DNA of 43,625 bases, taken from an uncultured Collinsella sp. Lineage in GTDB: Bacteria > Actinomycetota > Coriobacteriia > Coriobacteriales > Coriobacteriaceae. The stretch's first letter is position 1. Every line of letters begins with the position of its first letter. The DNA lies in assembly GCA_900548255.1 (NCBI GenBank), contig URKH01000007.1, positions 1 to 43,625 of the forward strand. Direction: 5' to 3'. Made by a program: the position numbers and the translations under genes. Positions 17,026 to 25,337 of this stretch are shown in pieces. Under the pieces are notes generated by a model, which worked only from the letters and a program-made list of their open reading frames with translations, had not been told where the DNA came from and made no database searches.

Positions 17026-17970
17026 GTGGCGTTCAACCATAAGCACCTGATCGACATTACCGAGTACTCCGAAGAGGACATCAAGCTCATCCTCGAGACC
17101 GCCAAGGCGTTCTCTGAGGTCAACGAGCGTGCGATCAAGAAGGTCCCCACGCTCAAGGGCAAGACCATCGTCAACATGTTCAACGAGCCCTCGACGCGCA
17201 CCCGCAGCTCCTTCGAGCTCGCCGAGAAGCGCCTTTCGGCCGACAGCCTCAACTTTGGCGGCTCCTCGACCTCCACGGTCAAGGGCGAGAGCCTCGTCGA
17301 CACCGTCGAGACCCTCAACGCCTACAAGATTGATTGCATCGTCGTTCGCGATAAGCACGCCGGTGCTCCCTACATCGTCACGCAGAACTCGCCCGCGAGC
17401 GTCATCTGCGCCGGCGACGGCAAGCACAACCACCCCACGCAGGCCCTGCTCGACCTGTACACCATCTGGGAGCACAAGGGTGACTTCCACGGTCTGAAGG
17501 TCGCCGTCGTCGGCGATATCGCGCACTCCCGCGTGTGCGGCTCGCTGATCCCCGCACTTAAGATCATGGGCTGCGAGACCTACGCCGTCGCCCCCGGCAC
17601 GCTGCTGCCGCCGGCGCCCGAGGTCCTGGGCTGCGACCACGTGACGAGCGACCTCGATTCCGTCCTGCCCGAGCTGGACGTCGTCTACATGTTGCGCGTG
17701 CAGCAGGAGCGCCTCGAGGGCGCACCGTTCCCCACGATTCGCGAGTACCACAAGCTCTTCGGTCTGACCAAGGACCGCGAGAAGCTCATGAAGCCCGATG
17801 CGATTATCTGCCACCCGGGCCCCATCAACCGCGGCGTTGAGTTCGACTCCTATATGGCCGACCACCCGCAACGCTCCGTCATCCTGGAGCAGGTCTACGC
17901 CGGTATCTGCGTGCGTATGGCTATCCTGTATCTGCTGCTTGGAGGTGCCGATAATGGCCTTGCTTCTTAA
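17026..17970 (+). CDS. pyrB: Aspartate carbamoyltransferase catalytic subunit
   Basis: ATCase condenses carbamoyl phosphate and aspartate. The 314-residue catalytic chain has 'FNEPSTRTRSSFE' (52-64, carbamoyl phosphate binding), 'HNHPTQALLDL' and the C-terminal 'CHPGPINRGVE'. The GTG at 17026 follows GGAGGTGA (17010-17017) by 8 nt; an upstream GTG at 17014 overlaps that ribosome site and is rejected. No regulatory subunit pyrI is present, so control is probably through the PyrR attenuator. It overlaps pyrC by 17 nt. Confidence 0.96.
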   Translation: MAFNHKHLIDITEYSEEDIKLILETAKAFSEVNERAIKKVPTLKGKTIVNMFNEPSTRTRSSFELAEKRLSADSLNFGGSSTSTVKGESLVDTVETLNAYKIDCIVVRDKHAGAPYIVTQNSPASVICAGDGKHNHPTQALLDLYTIWEHKGDFHGLKVAVVGDIAHSRVCGSLIPALKIMGCETYAVAPGTLLPPAPEVLGCDHVTSDLDSVLPELDVVYMLRVQQERLEGAPFPTIREYHKLFGLTKDREKLMKPDAIICHPGPINRGVEFDSYMADHPQRSVILEQVYAGICVRMAILYLLLGGADNGLAS

Positions 17971-19243
17971 GAATGCCCACGTCGTCGATCCGTCCGTCGA
18001 GCTTGACGGTGTCGTCGACGTCCTGATCGACGGTGACAAGATCGCCGAGGTCGGCGAGAACCTCGCCGCCGAGGGAGCCGAGGTCCGCGACCTTTCCGGC
18101 AAGTATCTCGTCCCCGGCCTGGTGGATATGCACGTGCATCTGCGCGAGCCTGGCTACGAGGTCAAAGAGGACATCGAGAGCGGCACCCGCGCTGCTGCCA
18201 AGGGCGGCTTCACCGGCGTGTGCGCCATGCCCAACACCGATCCCGTCACCGATAACGGCACCGTCGTGGAGTTCGTCAAGTCCCGCGCTGCCGAGGTCGG
18301 CCACTGCCGCGTCTATCCGTCGGGCGCCATGACCCGCGGTCTTAAGGGCGAGGCCATGTCCGAGATGGGCGATATGGTCGCCCACGGCGCCGTCGCCTTC
18401 ACCGACGATGGTCGTGGCGTGCAGGGCGCGGGCATGCTCCGTCGCTGCATGGACTACGGCAAGATGTTCGGCAAGGTCTTTATGAGCCACTGCCAGGACG
18501 AAGATCTGGTCGGCCACGGCCAGATCAACGAGGGCAAGGTCTCGACCCGTCTGGCCCTCGAGGGTTGGCCGGCCGCCGGCGAGGAGCTTCAGATTGCCCG
18601 CGACATCGAGATTGCCAAGCTGACCGGTGCCAAGCTGCACATCCAGCACATCTCCACCGCTCATGGCCTGGAGCTCGTGCGTGCCGGTAAGTCTGCCGGT
18701 GTCCAGGTGACCTGCGAGGCCACCCCGCACCACATGTTCCTGACCGAGAACGACCTGGACGAGACCTACAACACCTCGCTCAAGGTCAATCCGCCGCTGC
18801 GCACCGACGAGGATGCCGAGGCCATCCGTCAGGGTGTCATCGACGGTACCGTCGACGCTATCGTTACCGACCACGCTCCCCACACCCCGTGGGAGAAGGC
18901 CCGCGAGTTCGAGCTCGCGCCCTTTGGAATGATTGGCCTCGAGACTTCGCTGTCGCTCGTGCTCACTGAGCTGGTCAACACGGGCAAGATGAGCGTGAGC
19001 CGCATGGTCGAGCTCATGGCCATCAAGCCGCGTGAGATTCTGGGCCTCGATCAGGTTCAGGTCAAGGCGGGCTCTGTCGCCGACCTGACCGTGTTCGACC
19101 CCTCCGCAACCTGGACGGTTGGCGAGGACGGTTACGAGTCGCGCGCCGAGAACTCCGGTTTTGCCGGCCGCACGCTCACCGGTCGTGCCACCGATGTATT
19201 TGTCGGTGGCAAGCAGACGCTCGCCGACGGCTGCATCTGCTAG
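17954..19243 (+). CDS. pyrC: Dihydroorotase
   Basis: Dihydroorotase cyclises carbamoyl-aspartate to dihydroorotate. The 429-residue protein is the type I form: 'LVPGLVDMHVHLREPGYE' (52-69) holds the metal-binding HxH (H60, H62), 'HISTAHGLELV' and 'CEATPHHMFLTE' hold further ligands, and 'VTDHAPHTPWEK' is near the C-terminus with the catalytic Asp. The ATG at 17954 has GGAGGTG (17941-17947) and overlaps the end of pyrB, suggesting coupled translation. Confidence 0.96.
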   Translation: MALLLKNAHVVDPSVELDGVVDVLIDGDKIAEVGENLAAEGAEVRDLSGKYLVPGLVDMHVHLREPGYEVKEDIESGTRAAAKGGFTGVCAMPNTDPVTDNGTVVEFVKSRAAEVGHCRVYPSGAMTRGLKGEAMSEMGDMVAHGAVAFTDDGRGVQGAGMLRRCMDYGKMFGKVFMSHCQDEDLVGHGQINEGKVSTRLALEGWPAAGEELQIARDIEIAKLTGAKLHIQHISTAHGLELVRAGKSAGVQVTCEATPHHMFLTENDLDETYNTSLKVNPPLRTDEDAEAIRQGVIDGTVDAIVTDHAPHTPWEKAREFELAPFGMIGLETSLSLVLTELVNTGKMSVSRMVELMAIKPREILGLDQVQVKAGSVADLTVFDPSATWTVGEDGYESRAENSGFAGRTLTGRATDVFVGGKQTLADGCIC

Positions 19244-19263
19244 CATAGCCTTATCGCTTTTGT

Positions 19264-19296
19264 GCGCGGCGCCCTTGCGGTGCCGCGCTTTCTGTT
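19264..19296 (+). promoter_or_regulatory. Internal hairpin between pyrC and pyrK (partial terminator or attenuator)
   Basis: GCGCGGCGCC (19264-19273) and GGTGCCGCGC (19279-19288) form a 10-bp stem with a CTTGC loop, followed by TTTCTGTT. The T tract is imperfect, so leaky termination within the operon is the likely effect. Confidence 0.55.
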
Positions 19297-19335
19297 CGTT
19301 TAGACCATGCAACCGCATGGGGGATTGGAGCGTCT

Positions 19336-20127
19336 ATGCCCACACCTTCCACTGCACGCATGCACGACTTCGAGGTCGTCTCGAACCGGGAGATCGCCGA
19401 CGGCATCTTCTCGCTCGTAATCTCGGCCCCCAAGCTTGCAAGTGCGCTCAAGCCCGGTCAGTTTGTGAACATTGCCGTGCCCGGTGATGCCTCCTCGCTG
19501 CTTCGCGTGCCCCTGAGCTTCTATCGCGCCGACGCCGAGGCCGGCACCGTCGAGCTGTGGTACGCCGTCGTGGGCGACGATACCCGCCGTTTGTCTCAGA
19601 TGGGCCCTGGCTCCACCTCTAACCTGTTGGGCCCCGGTGGCCGTGGCTGGATGGTACCCGAGGGCACCAGGAAGGCACTGCTCGTCGCCGGTGGCATCGG
19701 CGTTCCGCCTGTGCTGTGTCTTGCCGGCATGCTTGCCGAGCAGGGTGTTGATGTGGACGTGTGCCTGGGCTTTGGCACCGCTTCCAAAGTCGTGGGTGTC
19801 GATGAGTTCCGTGCGCTGGGCGCCACGGTTAACGTGTGCACCGACGACGGTTCGCTCGGCACGCACGGTTTTTGCACCGATCCGGCAGCCGAGCTGCTTG
19901 GAGAGGGCGGCTACGACTACGTGGCCAGCTGCGGCCCCGCCGTCATGATGAAGAAAGTCGCCGCCGCTGCCGCTGAGGCCGGTGCGTACTGCGAGGTGTC
20001 GCTCGAGCGCATGATGAGCTGCGGCTTTGGCGCCTGCAACACCTGCAATGTCGAGACGGTCGACGGTATGAAGGGCGCCTGCATGTGCGGCCCCGTGTTC
20101 GATGCTTCCAAGGTGGTGGTCTTCTAG
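19336..20127 (+). CDS. pyrK: Dihydroorotate dehydrogenase electron-transfer subunit
   Basis: PyrK passes electrons from the class 1B dihydroorotate dehydrogenase to NAD+ through FAD and a [2Fe-2S] cluster. The 263-residue protein has a ferredoxin-reductase-like FAD domain ('LKPGQFVNIAV', then 'RVPLSFY'), an NAD-binding 'LLVAGGIGVPPVL', and the C-terminal cluster motif 'CGFGACNTCNV' followed by CMCGPVF, supplying four cysteines. The ATG at 19336 has GGAG upstream. Its stop overlaps the pyrD start, matching the two-subunit enzyme. Confidence 0.95.
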   Translation: MPTPSTARMHDFEVVSNREIADGIFSLVISAPKLASALKPGQFVNIAVPGDASSLLRVPLSFYRADAEAGTVELWYAVVGDDTRRLSQMGPGSTSNLLGPGGRGWMVPEGTRKALLVAGGIGVPPVLCLAGMLAEQGVDVDVCLGFGTASKVVGVDEFRALGATVNVCTDDGSLGTHGFCTDPAAELLGEGGYDYVASCGPAVMMKKVAAAAAEAGAYCEVSLERMMSCGFGACNTCNVETVDGMKGACMCGPVFDASKVVVF

Positions 20128-21050
20128 TGGGTACCGTGAACATGGCCGTCGATTTCGGCGGCGTCAAGATGCAGAACCCCATCAACACCGCAGCCGGTAC
20201 CTTCGGCTACGGTTGGCAGTTCCAGAATTTCTTCGATGTTTCCCAGCTGGGCGCCATTACCACCAAGGGCTGTGCCGCCGAGCCCTGGCCGGGCAACCCT
20301 GCGCCTCGCATGGCCGAGATTCCTGGCGGTATGATCAACTCCGTGGGACTGCAGAACCCCGGTGTCGCGGCCTTTGCCCGTGAGTCCGGCCCGTGGCTCG
20401 AGCAGCTGTCCAAGGACGGTTGCCAGGTCATTTGCCAGGTTGCCGGGCACTCCGTTGACGAGTTTGTCCGCGCACTCGAGATGTATGTCGAGCTGTGCCC
20501 CTGGGCTGCCGGCTACGAGATCAACGTGAGCTGCCCTAATATCGCCGCCGGCGGTGCCGCCATGGGCTCCACGCCCGAGGGCGCCTCTTCCGTTATGGCT
20601 GCTTGCCGCAAGGTGACCGATAAGCCGCTGTTCGTGAAGATGGCGCCGGTCAACGTCGCCGAGATCGCCAAGGCCCTCGAGGCTGCCGGCGCCGACGGCC
20701 TTTCGGTCATCAACTCCATCCAGGGCATGGCCATCGACGTCCATACCCGCAAGTCCCGCGTGGCCAAGCCCAAGGGCGGCCTTTCGGGCCCGCTGTGCCA
20801 CCACATCGCCGTGCGCATGGTCTGGGAGGTTGCCCAGGCCGTCGATATCCCCATCAACGGTGTCGGCGGTGTCATGACTGGCGAGGATGCGGCTGAGTTT
20901 ATCCTGGCCGGCGCCACCTGCGTGTCGGTCGGCATGGCCAACTTCGTCGATCCGTGCGCTTCGCTTAAGATCGCGCATGAGCTCGAGGCCTGGGCCGAGT
21001 CCCAGGGCGTAAAGGACATCAACGAGCTGGTGGGTGCTTTCGAATGCTAG
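20127..21050 (+). CDS. pyrD: Dihydroorotate dehydrogenase, class 1B catalytic subunit
   Basis: PyrD oxidises dihydroorotate to orotate with FMN. The 307-residue protein has 'VKMQNPINTAAGTFGYG' near the N-terminus, the catalytic base Cys136 in 'EINVSCPN' (class 1 enzymes use Cys rather than Ser), 'LFVKMAPV' and 'INGVGGVMTGEDA' in the FMN phosphate site. GTG 20127 overlaps the pyrK TAG and has AAGGTGGTGG 8 nt upstream; ATG 20142 is a weaker alternative. The adjacent pyrK supports assignment to class 1B. Confidence 0.95.
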   Translation: MGTVNMAVDFGGVKMQNPINTAAGTFGYGWQFQNFFDVSQLGAITTKGCAAEPWPGNPAPRMAEIPGGMINSVGLQNPGVAAFARESGPWLEQLSKDGCQVICQVAGHSVDEFVRALEMYVELCPWAAGYEINVSCPNIAAGGAAMGSTPEGASSVMAACRKVTDKPLFVKMAPVNVAEIAKALEAAGADGLSVINSIQGMAIDVHTRKSRVAKPKGGLSGPLCHHIAVRMVWEVAQAVDIPINGVGGVMTGEDAAEFILAGATCVSVGMANFVDPCASLKIAHELEAWAESQGVKDINELVGAFEC

Positions 21051-21760
21051 AGAATGATGCCCGCGACCGTGTTATCGTCGCCCTCGACTGCGACCGTGAG
21101 CGCGCGCTCGAGCTCGCCCACGAGCTTTCGGGCCATGCCGCCTGGCTCAAGGTCGGCATGACGCTCTATTACGCTGAGGGTCCCCAGATCGTCAAGACCT
21201 TTAAGGACCTTGGCTTTAAGGTCTTCCTCGACCTTAAGTTCCATGACATTCCGCATCAGGTGCGCGGCGCTGCCCGCTCGGCCTCGCTTGCCGGTGCCGA
21301 CCTGCTTTCGGTCCACGGCCTGGGCTCGGGTGCTATGCTCGCTGCCTGCCGCGAGGGTGCCGAGGAGGCGCGTGAGGACCGCGCCAAGCTCGTCGCCATC
21401 ACCGTGCTCACGAGCATGAATCAGGATGCCTTGAGCGAGATCGGCGTCGAGTCTCCCGTGGCCGAGGAGGCCGCCCGCTTGGCAAAGCTTGCTCAAGCCA
21501 CTGGCATCGATGGCATCGTGTGCTCACCGATGGAGGCTCACGACATGCGTGAGCTGCTGGGTCCCGACGCGCTGATCGTGACCCCGGGCGTGCGTCCGGT
21601 GGGTGCCGCTCTTGGTGACCAGTCCCGCGTGGCGACGCCTTCCCAGGCTATCGAGCGTGGCGCAAGCCACATTGTGGTGGGCCGTCCCATCACCGGCGCC
21701 GACGATCCGGTTGCCGCCTTTGACGCTATTGTCGCTGAGCTGGTCGAAAACGTCTCCTAA
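21044..21760 (+). CDS. pyrF: Orotidine 5'-phosphate decarboxylase
   Basis: PyrF decarboxylates OMP to UMP, the last de novo step and the signal sensed by PyrR. The 238-residue protein has the catalytic 'FLDLKFHDIPHQV' (61-73, Asp63-Lys65-Asp68), 'VIVALDCDRERAL' at the N-terminus and the phosphate-gripper 'VTPGVRP'. It starts at ATG 21044, overlapping the pyrD end by 7 nt. The operon ends here. carAB and pyrE, needed for a complete pathway, are not in the window. Confidence 0.96.
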   Translation: MLENDARDRVIVALDCDRERALELAHELSGHAAWLKVGMTLYYAEGPQIVKTFKDLGFKVFLDLKFHDIPHQVRGAARSASLAGADLLSVHGLGSGAMLAACREGAEEAREDRAKLVAITVLTSMNQDALSEIGVESPVAEEAARLAKLAQATGIDGIVCSPMEAHDMRELLGPDALIVTPGVRPVGAALGDQSRVATPSQAIERGASHIVVGRPITGADDPVAAFDAIVAELVENVS

Positions 21761-21805
21761 AAGATTCCCCTAAGTCACCACTTTTGGGTCTCATTAGCAC
21801 AAAAT

Positions 21806-21863
21806 AGCCCCTGTGCCTGCGTAAACTTTCCCATCCTTTGTGTGGAATCGCAGGTCAGGGGCT
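21806..21863 (+). terminator. Probable terminator after the pyr operon
   Basis: AGCCCCTG (21806-21813) and CCTGCG (21816-21821) pair with CGCAGG (21849-21854) and CAGGGGCT (21856-21863), a 14-bp stem with a small internal loop. A modest T-rich tail (TTAACTTT) follows, so it is weaker than the other terminators. Confidence 0.6.
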
Positions 21864-21946
21864 TAACTTTGGGCGCAGTATATTGCACTTTTTGCGGGTA
21901 TCGTCTAACCTATGGAGCCGCGATTGGGCATTTTGTACGTTCTACG

Positions 21947-21955
21947 TGCTAAAAT
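21947..21955 (+). promoter_or_regulatory. Extended -10 promoter for mIHF-gmk-rpoZ-thiI
   Basis: TGCTAAAAT gives an extended -10 about 45 nt before the mIHF ATG. An alternative promoter slightly upstream is TTGCAC (21883-21888), 17 nt, TAACCT (21906-21911). Confidence 0.5.
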
Positions 21956-21999
21956 GCCAATTATTGAATCAGATATAACCCAACTATTTGGAGGTACGA

Positions 22000-22308
22000 A
22001 TGGCACTCCCTCAGCTTACCGATGAGCAGCGCAAGCAGGCTCTTGAGAAGGCTGCTGCCGCACGTCACGCCCGCGCTGAGCTTCGCGAGCAGATCAAGAA
22101 GGGCGAGAAGTCCCTCGAGTCTGTGCTCAACTCCGATGACCCCATCGCTTCCCGCATGAAGGTTTCCACCCTCATCGAGTCTCTCCCTGGTTATGGCAAG
22201 GCCAAGGCCGCCAAGATCATGGAGGAGCTCGGTATCTCCACTACCCGTCGCGTCCAGGGCCTCGGCGTCCGTCAGCGCGAGCAGCTCCTCGAGCAGCTGA
22301 CCAAATAA
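22000..22308 (+). CDS. mihF: Actinobacterial integration host factor (mIHF)
   Basis: This 102-residue DNA-binding protein is the actinobacterial IHF, unrelated in sequence to the HU/IHF alpha-beta family. Its C-terminal helix-two-turn-helix is visible as 'LIESLPGYGKAKAAKIMEEL' (around 64-83), followed by 'RVQGLGVRQREQLLE'. The N-terminal helix (DEQRKQALEKAAAARHARAE) is charged. The protein shapes the nucleoid and supports phage integration in mycobacteria. ATG 22000 follows TTTGGAGG. Its position just before gmk and rpoZ is the usual actinobacterial arrangement and is strong evidence for the phylum. gmk begins directly after its stop. Confidence 0.93.
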   Translation: MALPQLTDEQRKQALEKAAAARHARAELREQIKKGEKSLESVLNSDDPIASRMKVSTLIESLPGYGKAKAAKIMEELGISTTRRVQGLGVRQREQLLEQLTK

Positions 22309-22878
22309 GTGAGCGCTCAGGATTCCAAGCTCTTTGTGATTTCTGGACCGTCAGGCGCAGGCAAGGGTACGCTCGTCACTCGTGTGCGCGAGCGCCGCTC
22401 GAACCTGGGCCTGACGGTTTCGGCTACCACGCGAGCACCACGCAAAGGTGAGGTCGACGGCGTCAACTACTTTTTTCTGACGCGCGAGGAGTTCGACCGC
22501 CGCGTGGCAAACGGTGAGTTTGTTGAGTGGGCCGAGGTCCACGGTAACTGCTACGGCACGTTGGTGAGCGAGGTCACATCCAAGCTCGCCTCTGGCGCAT
22601 CTCTGATTTTGGAGATCGATGTCCAGGGCGCCCTGCAGGTGAAGGAGCGCTTCCCCGAGGCCGTGCTGATCTTTATCAAGCCGCCTTCGCTTGAGGTACT
22701 CCGCGAGCGTCTAGTCGGTCGCGGTACCGAGACGCCCGAGACGATTGAGCTGCGTATGGCAAACGCCGCCGATGAGCTTGCCCTTGCCGACCGCTACGAC
22801 GACGTCGTGGTTAATGACGATCTCGACCGCGCGACCGATGAGCTCGTTCGCGTTCTCGATATGCATGAAAGGATCTGA
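22309..22878 (+). CDS. gmk: Guanylate kinase
   Basis: Phosphorylates GMP to GDP. The 189-residue protein has the P-loop 'SGPSGAGKGTL' (12-22), 'VSATTRAPRKGEVDGVNYFF' (about 37-56, GMP-binding) and 'LEIDVQGALQVK', with a short C-terminal lid. The start is GTG 22309, immediately after the mIHF stop codon. rpoZ follows 5 nt after its stop, so the three genes are one unit. Confidence 0.96.
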   Translation: MSAQDSKLFVISGPSGAGKGTLVTRVRERRSNLGLTVSATTRAPRKGEVDGVNYFFLTREEFDRRVANGEFVEWAEVHGNCYGTLVSEVTSKLASGASLILEIDVQGALQVKERFPEAVLIFIKPPSLEVLRERLVGRGTETPETIELRMANAADELALADRYDDVVVNDDLDRATDELVRVLDMHERI

Positions 22879-22883
22879 GGTCC

Positions 22884-23165
22884 GTGTCCGTTGTAAAGCC
22901 TTGCATTGACGATCTTCTGGAGAAGACCGATCACAACCGCTTCCTGCTCGCTTCGCTTGCCTCCAAGCGCGCCTGCGACATCAATAGCATGCTGCGTGGC
23001 CAGCACAACCGCGTGCTTGCCGTCCAGGATGTCGATGACATCACCATCGGACTTTCCGGTGCCGATACCATCTCGATGGCTATGGACGAGATTGTCGACG
23101 GCGACATCTCTTACGACGAGGCCCGTTACGAGAAGGCGCTCGGCCACAAGGTTGCTGAAGCCTAA
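22884..23165 (+). CDS. rpoZ: RNA polymerase omega subunit
   Basis: The 93-residue omega subunit helps assemble RNA polymerase around the beta' C-terminus. The N-terminal region 'PCIDDLLEKTDHNRFLLASL' and 'ASKRACDINSML' is conserved (the usual form is 'LLEKVDNKYLLVIVAAKRAR'). The C-terminal half ('GLSGADTISMAMDEIVDGDI') is diverged but compatible. It starts at GTG 22884 and stops directly before the thiI ATG. Confidence 0.9.
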   Translation: MSVVKPCIDDLLEKTDHNRFLLASLASKRACDINSMLRGQHNRVLAVQDVDDITIGLSGADTISMAMDEIVDGDISYDEARYEKALGHKVAEA

Positions 23166-24410
23166 ATGGCGGCTCGCGTCTGCCTAGTCCACTATCACGA
23201 GGTTGGGCTGAAGGGCAAGAACCGCGCACATTTTGAGCATATCCTCATGGATAACATCAAGGCGGCCTTGGCCGCCTTTTCCGTGAACGCCGTGTCTCGA
23301 ATTTCCGGTTATATCCTCGTGACCTTTAACGAGCATCAGGCCGACGAGGCGGCGCGTGTCATCCGCACCGTCCCCGGCGTTGCCCGTGTGTCTTTGGCGT
23401 ATCACACCAACCGCGACCCGCAGGAGTACTGCGCCGCCGCTGTGAAGGCGCTGCGCGAGTTTGGTTCCTTCGATTCGTTTAAGGTGCACGCCAAGCGCTC
23501 CAATACTGACTATGAGCTCACCTCGATCGATATCAATCGACAGGTTGGCGAGGTGCTGTGTGAGGCGTTTCCCGATAAAAAGGTCCAGATGCACGACCCC
23601 GACGCGATGGTGCACGTTCTGGTGGTTCAGGGTAGCGTTTATGTGTATGCGCGCTCCGAGCGCGGCGTTGGCGGCCTTCCGGTGGGTTCTGCCGGCAAGG
23701 TCGTGACGCTTCTGTCGTCGGGTATCGATTCTCCGGTGGCGACCTGGATGCTCGCGCGTCGCGGCGCGGTGTGCGTGCCGGTGCATTTCTCCGGTCGTCC
23801 GCAGACGCCCGACACGAGTGAATACCTGGTGCAGGACATCATCCGTGCGCTTGAGCCGGGTGTCCAGATCGGCCGCCTGTACGTGGTGCCGTTTGGCGAC
23901 TGCCAGCGTGAGATTTCGGTCACCTGTCCCAGCAACCTGCGCGTGATCATGTATCGCCGCATTATGTATTCGGTTGCTGAGCGCATTGCACACATCGAGG
24001 GTGCCAGGGCCATCGTTACGGGCGAATCGCTTGGGCAGGTTGCCTCCCAAACGCTTGAGAACATCATGGCCGTCAACGAAGCCGTGAAGATTCCCGTGTT
24101 CCGTCCTCTCATCGGTTCGGACAAACAGGAGATCATCGCACGCGCCGAGGAGATCGGTACGTTCGATATCTCGACTGAGGCCGCTCCCGACTGCTGCACG
24201 CTGTTTATGCCACGCCGTCCCGAGACGCACGCTAAACTCGATGCCGTGCATGAGGCCTGGGAACTGTTTGATCACGAGGAGATGATTGAGCGTCTGCTCA
24301 AGCAGACCGAGTACATCGACTTCGAGAGCAACACGTACAAGGCCCCTAAGACCTTAAAACGCAAACATTCTGAGCTTGCTCCGCGTGAGATTTACCAAGA
24401 TCACGAGTAA
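23166..24410 (+). CDS. thiI: tRNA 4-thiouridine synthase ThiI, without rhodanese domain
   Basis: ThiI adenylates U8 of tRNA and transfers sulfur, and can supply sulfur for the thiamine thiazole. Over 414 residues: an N-terminal ferredoxin-like domain ('HYHEVGLKGKNRAHFE', 9-24), a THUMP domain (about 60-165), and a PP-loop pyrophosphatase 'LSSGIDSPVA' (183-192). The C-terminal rhodanese domain of the enterobacterial enzyme is absent, as in Gram-positive ThiI, so sulfur must come from another donor. The PP-loop domain ends with 'DCCTLFMPRRPETHA'. It abuts rpoZ with no gap and is followed by a strong terminator. Confidence 0.95.
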   Translation: MAARVCLVHYHEVGLKGKNRAHFEHILMDNIKAALAAFSVNAVSRISGYILVTFNEHQADEAARVIRTVPGVARVSLAYHTNRDPQEYCAAAVKALREFGSFDSFKVHAKRSNTDYELTSIDINRQVGEVLCEAFPDKKVQMHDPDAMVHVLVVQGSVYVYARSERGVGGLPVGSAGKVVTLLSSGIDSPVATWMLARRGAVCVPVHFSGRPQTPDTSEYLVQDIIRALEPGVQIGRLYVVPFGDCQREISVTCPSNLRVIMYRRIMYSVAERIAHIEGARAIVTGESLGQVASQTLENIMAVNEAVKIPVFRPLIGSDKQEIIARAEEIGTFDISTEAAPDCCTLFMPRRPETHAKLDAVHEAWELFDHEEMIERLLKQTEYIDFESNTYKAPKTLKRKHSELAPREIYQDHE

Positions 24411-24420
24411 ATATGTGCAT

Positions 24421-24453
24421 AGACCGACGATGCGCCTGCATCGTCGGTCTTTT
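24421..24453 (+). terminator. Rho-independent terminator after thiI
   Basis: AGACCGACGATGC (24421-24433) and GCATCGTCGGTCT (24438-24450) form a perfect 13-bp stem with a 4-nt loop, followed by TTT. Confidence 0.9.
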
Positions 24454-24478
24454 GCTATCTGGGCATTTTGCGGCTAAG

Positions 24479-24520
24479 TGTTCATTTGCTGACGTGTGTC
24501 TGAATAAATGGACATTTTTT
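24479..24520 (+). terminator. Second hairpin with T run upstream of comEA
   Basis: TGTTCATTT (24479-24487) and AAATGGACA (24506-24514) pair over 9 bp with one G-U around an 18-nt loop and are followed by six T. It could be a backup terminator, but no transcript obviously ends here; its purpose is unclear. Confidence 0.4.
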
Positions 24521-24623
24521 CGCAAGGTTTAGGTCAGCTTTTGGTTTGACCGCGAAAACTGGTGTGGACGTGCGGAAGCTGCGGCGTTCGTTTCCTGACA
24601 CGATGATGTTGGGAGGTTTTGCT

Positions 24624-25337
24624 ATGGCGCAGCGCGAACAACACGAACGAGTCAAAAAGATGGACCGCTGGGCGGGCAAACTGCTCGGTCATAAGGCAGT
24701 GGTGATGGCGATACTGGTCGTCATTGCGATGGCGAGTGGACTGGCAATGGCGAACTTTGGCGGCGGTGCCGGCGGTGTGTCGTTTGAGCGCACTGATGGT
24801 TCGGGCACGTTAGTGGAGCCGGGATCCGGCGATGCTTCGAGTGGAAAGACATCTGAAGGCTCTTCGCCTAAGGCGTCTGCCGCGGCAGAGGTCTATGTCG
24901 ATGTTGATGGCGCCGTGGTGTCACCCGGTGTATATCGCCTCAAAGACGGGGCGCGGGTGGCTCAGGCGATTGATGCTGCCGGCGGGCTGGCGCCCGAAGC
25001 AGACGTTACGGGGCTTAATCGTGCATCCAAGGTCACTGATGGACAAAAAATTCATGTTCCAACGGTAGGGGAGCAGCAGGCGTCCATTGCGGAAGCCGGT
25101 GTTGATGGTGGGACTTCCGCATCGTCGGGCGTTAGTGGCGCAACAGGCCTAGTAAACATCAATACGGCAAGCGCGGCAGAGCTGCAGACGCTTTCGGGCA
25201 TCGGTCCCTCCATGGCCCAGTCGATTATCGATGAGCGGACAAAGAACGGTGCTTTTGCCTCGGTTGACGATCTGATGCGTGTGTCGGGAATCGGCGAGAA
25301 GAAGCTTGCCAAAATCAAAGATTGCATCTGCGTATGA
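24624..25337 (+). CDS. comEA: Competence protein ComEA, membrane-anchored DNA receptor
   Basis: ComEA binds incoming double-stranded DNA at the outer face of the membrane during transformation. The 237-residue protein has a short cytoplasmic N-terminus, one membrane helix (about 24-43), a Ser/Gly-rich linker, an SLBB-type domain ('YVDVDGAVVSPGVYRL', about 89-146), a second linker, and a helix-hairpin-helix domain (about 176-237) with 'VNINTASAAELQTLSGIG' and 'LMRVSGIGEKKLAKI'. The ATG at 24624 follows GGGAGG by 7 nt, and the predicted protein has the complete Gram-positive ComEA layout. Its stop overlaps the comEC start. Confidence 0.93.
   Translation: MAQREQHERVKKMDRWAGKLLGHKAVVMAILVVIAMASGLAMANFGGGAGGVSFERTDGSGTLVEPGSGDASSGKTSEGSSPKASAAAEVYVDVDGAVVSPGVYRLKDGARVAQAIDAAGGLAPEADVTGLNRASKVTDGQKIHVPTVGEQQASIAEAGVDGGTSASSGVSGATGLVNINTASAAELQTLSGIGPSMAQSIIDERTKNGAFASVDDLMRVSGIGEKKLAKIKDCICV

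Noticed and set aside
17921..19318. 465-codon reverse open frame opposite pyrC
   Set aside because: Antisense shadow of pyrC without motifs.
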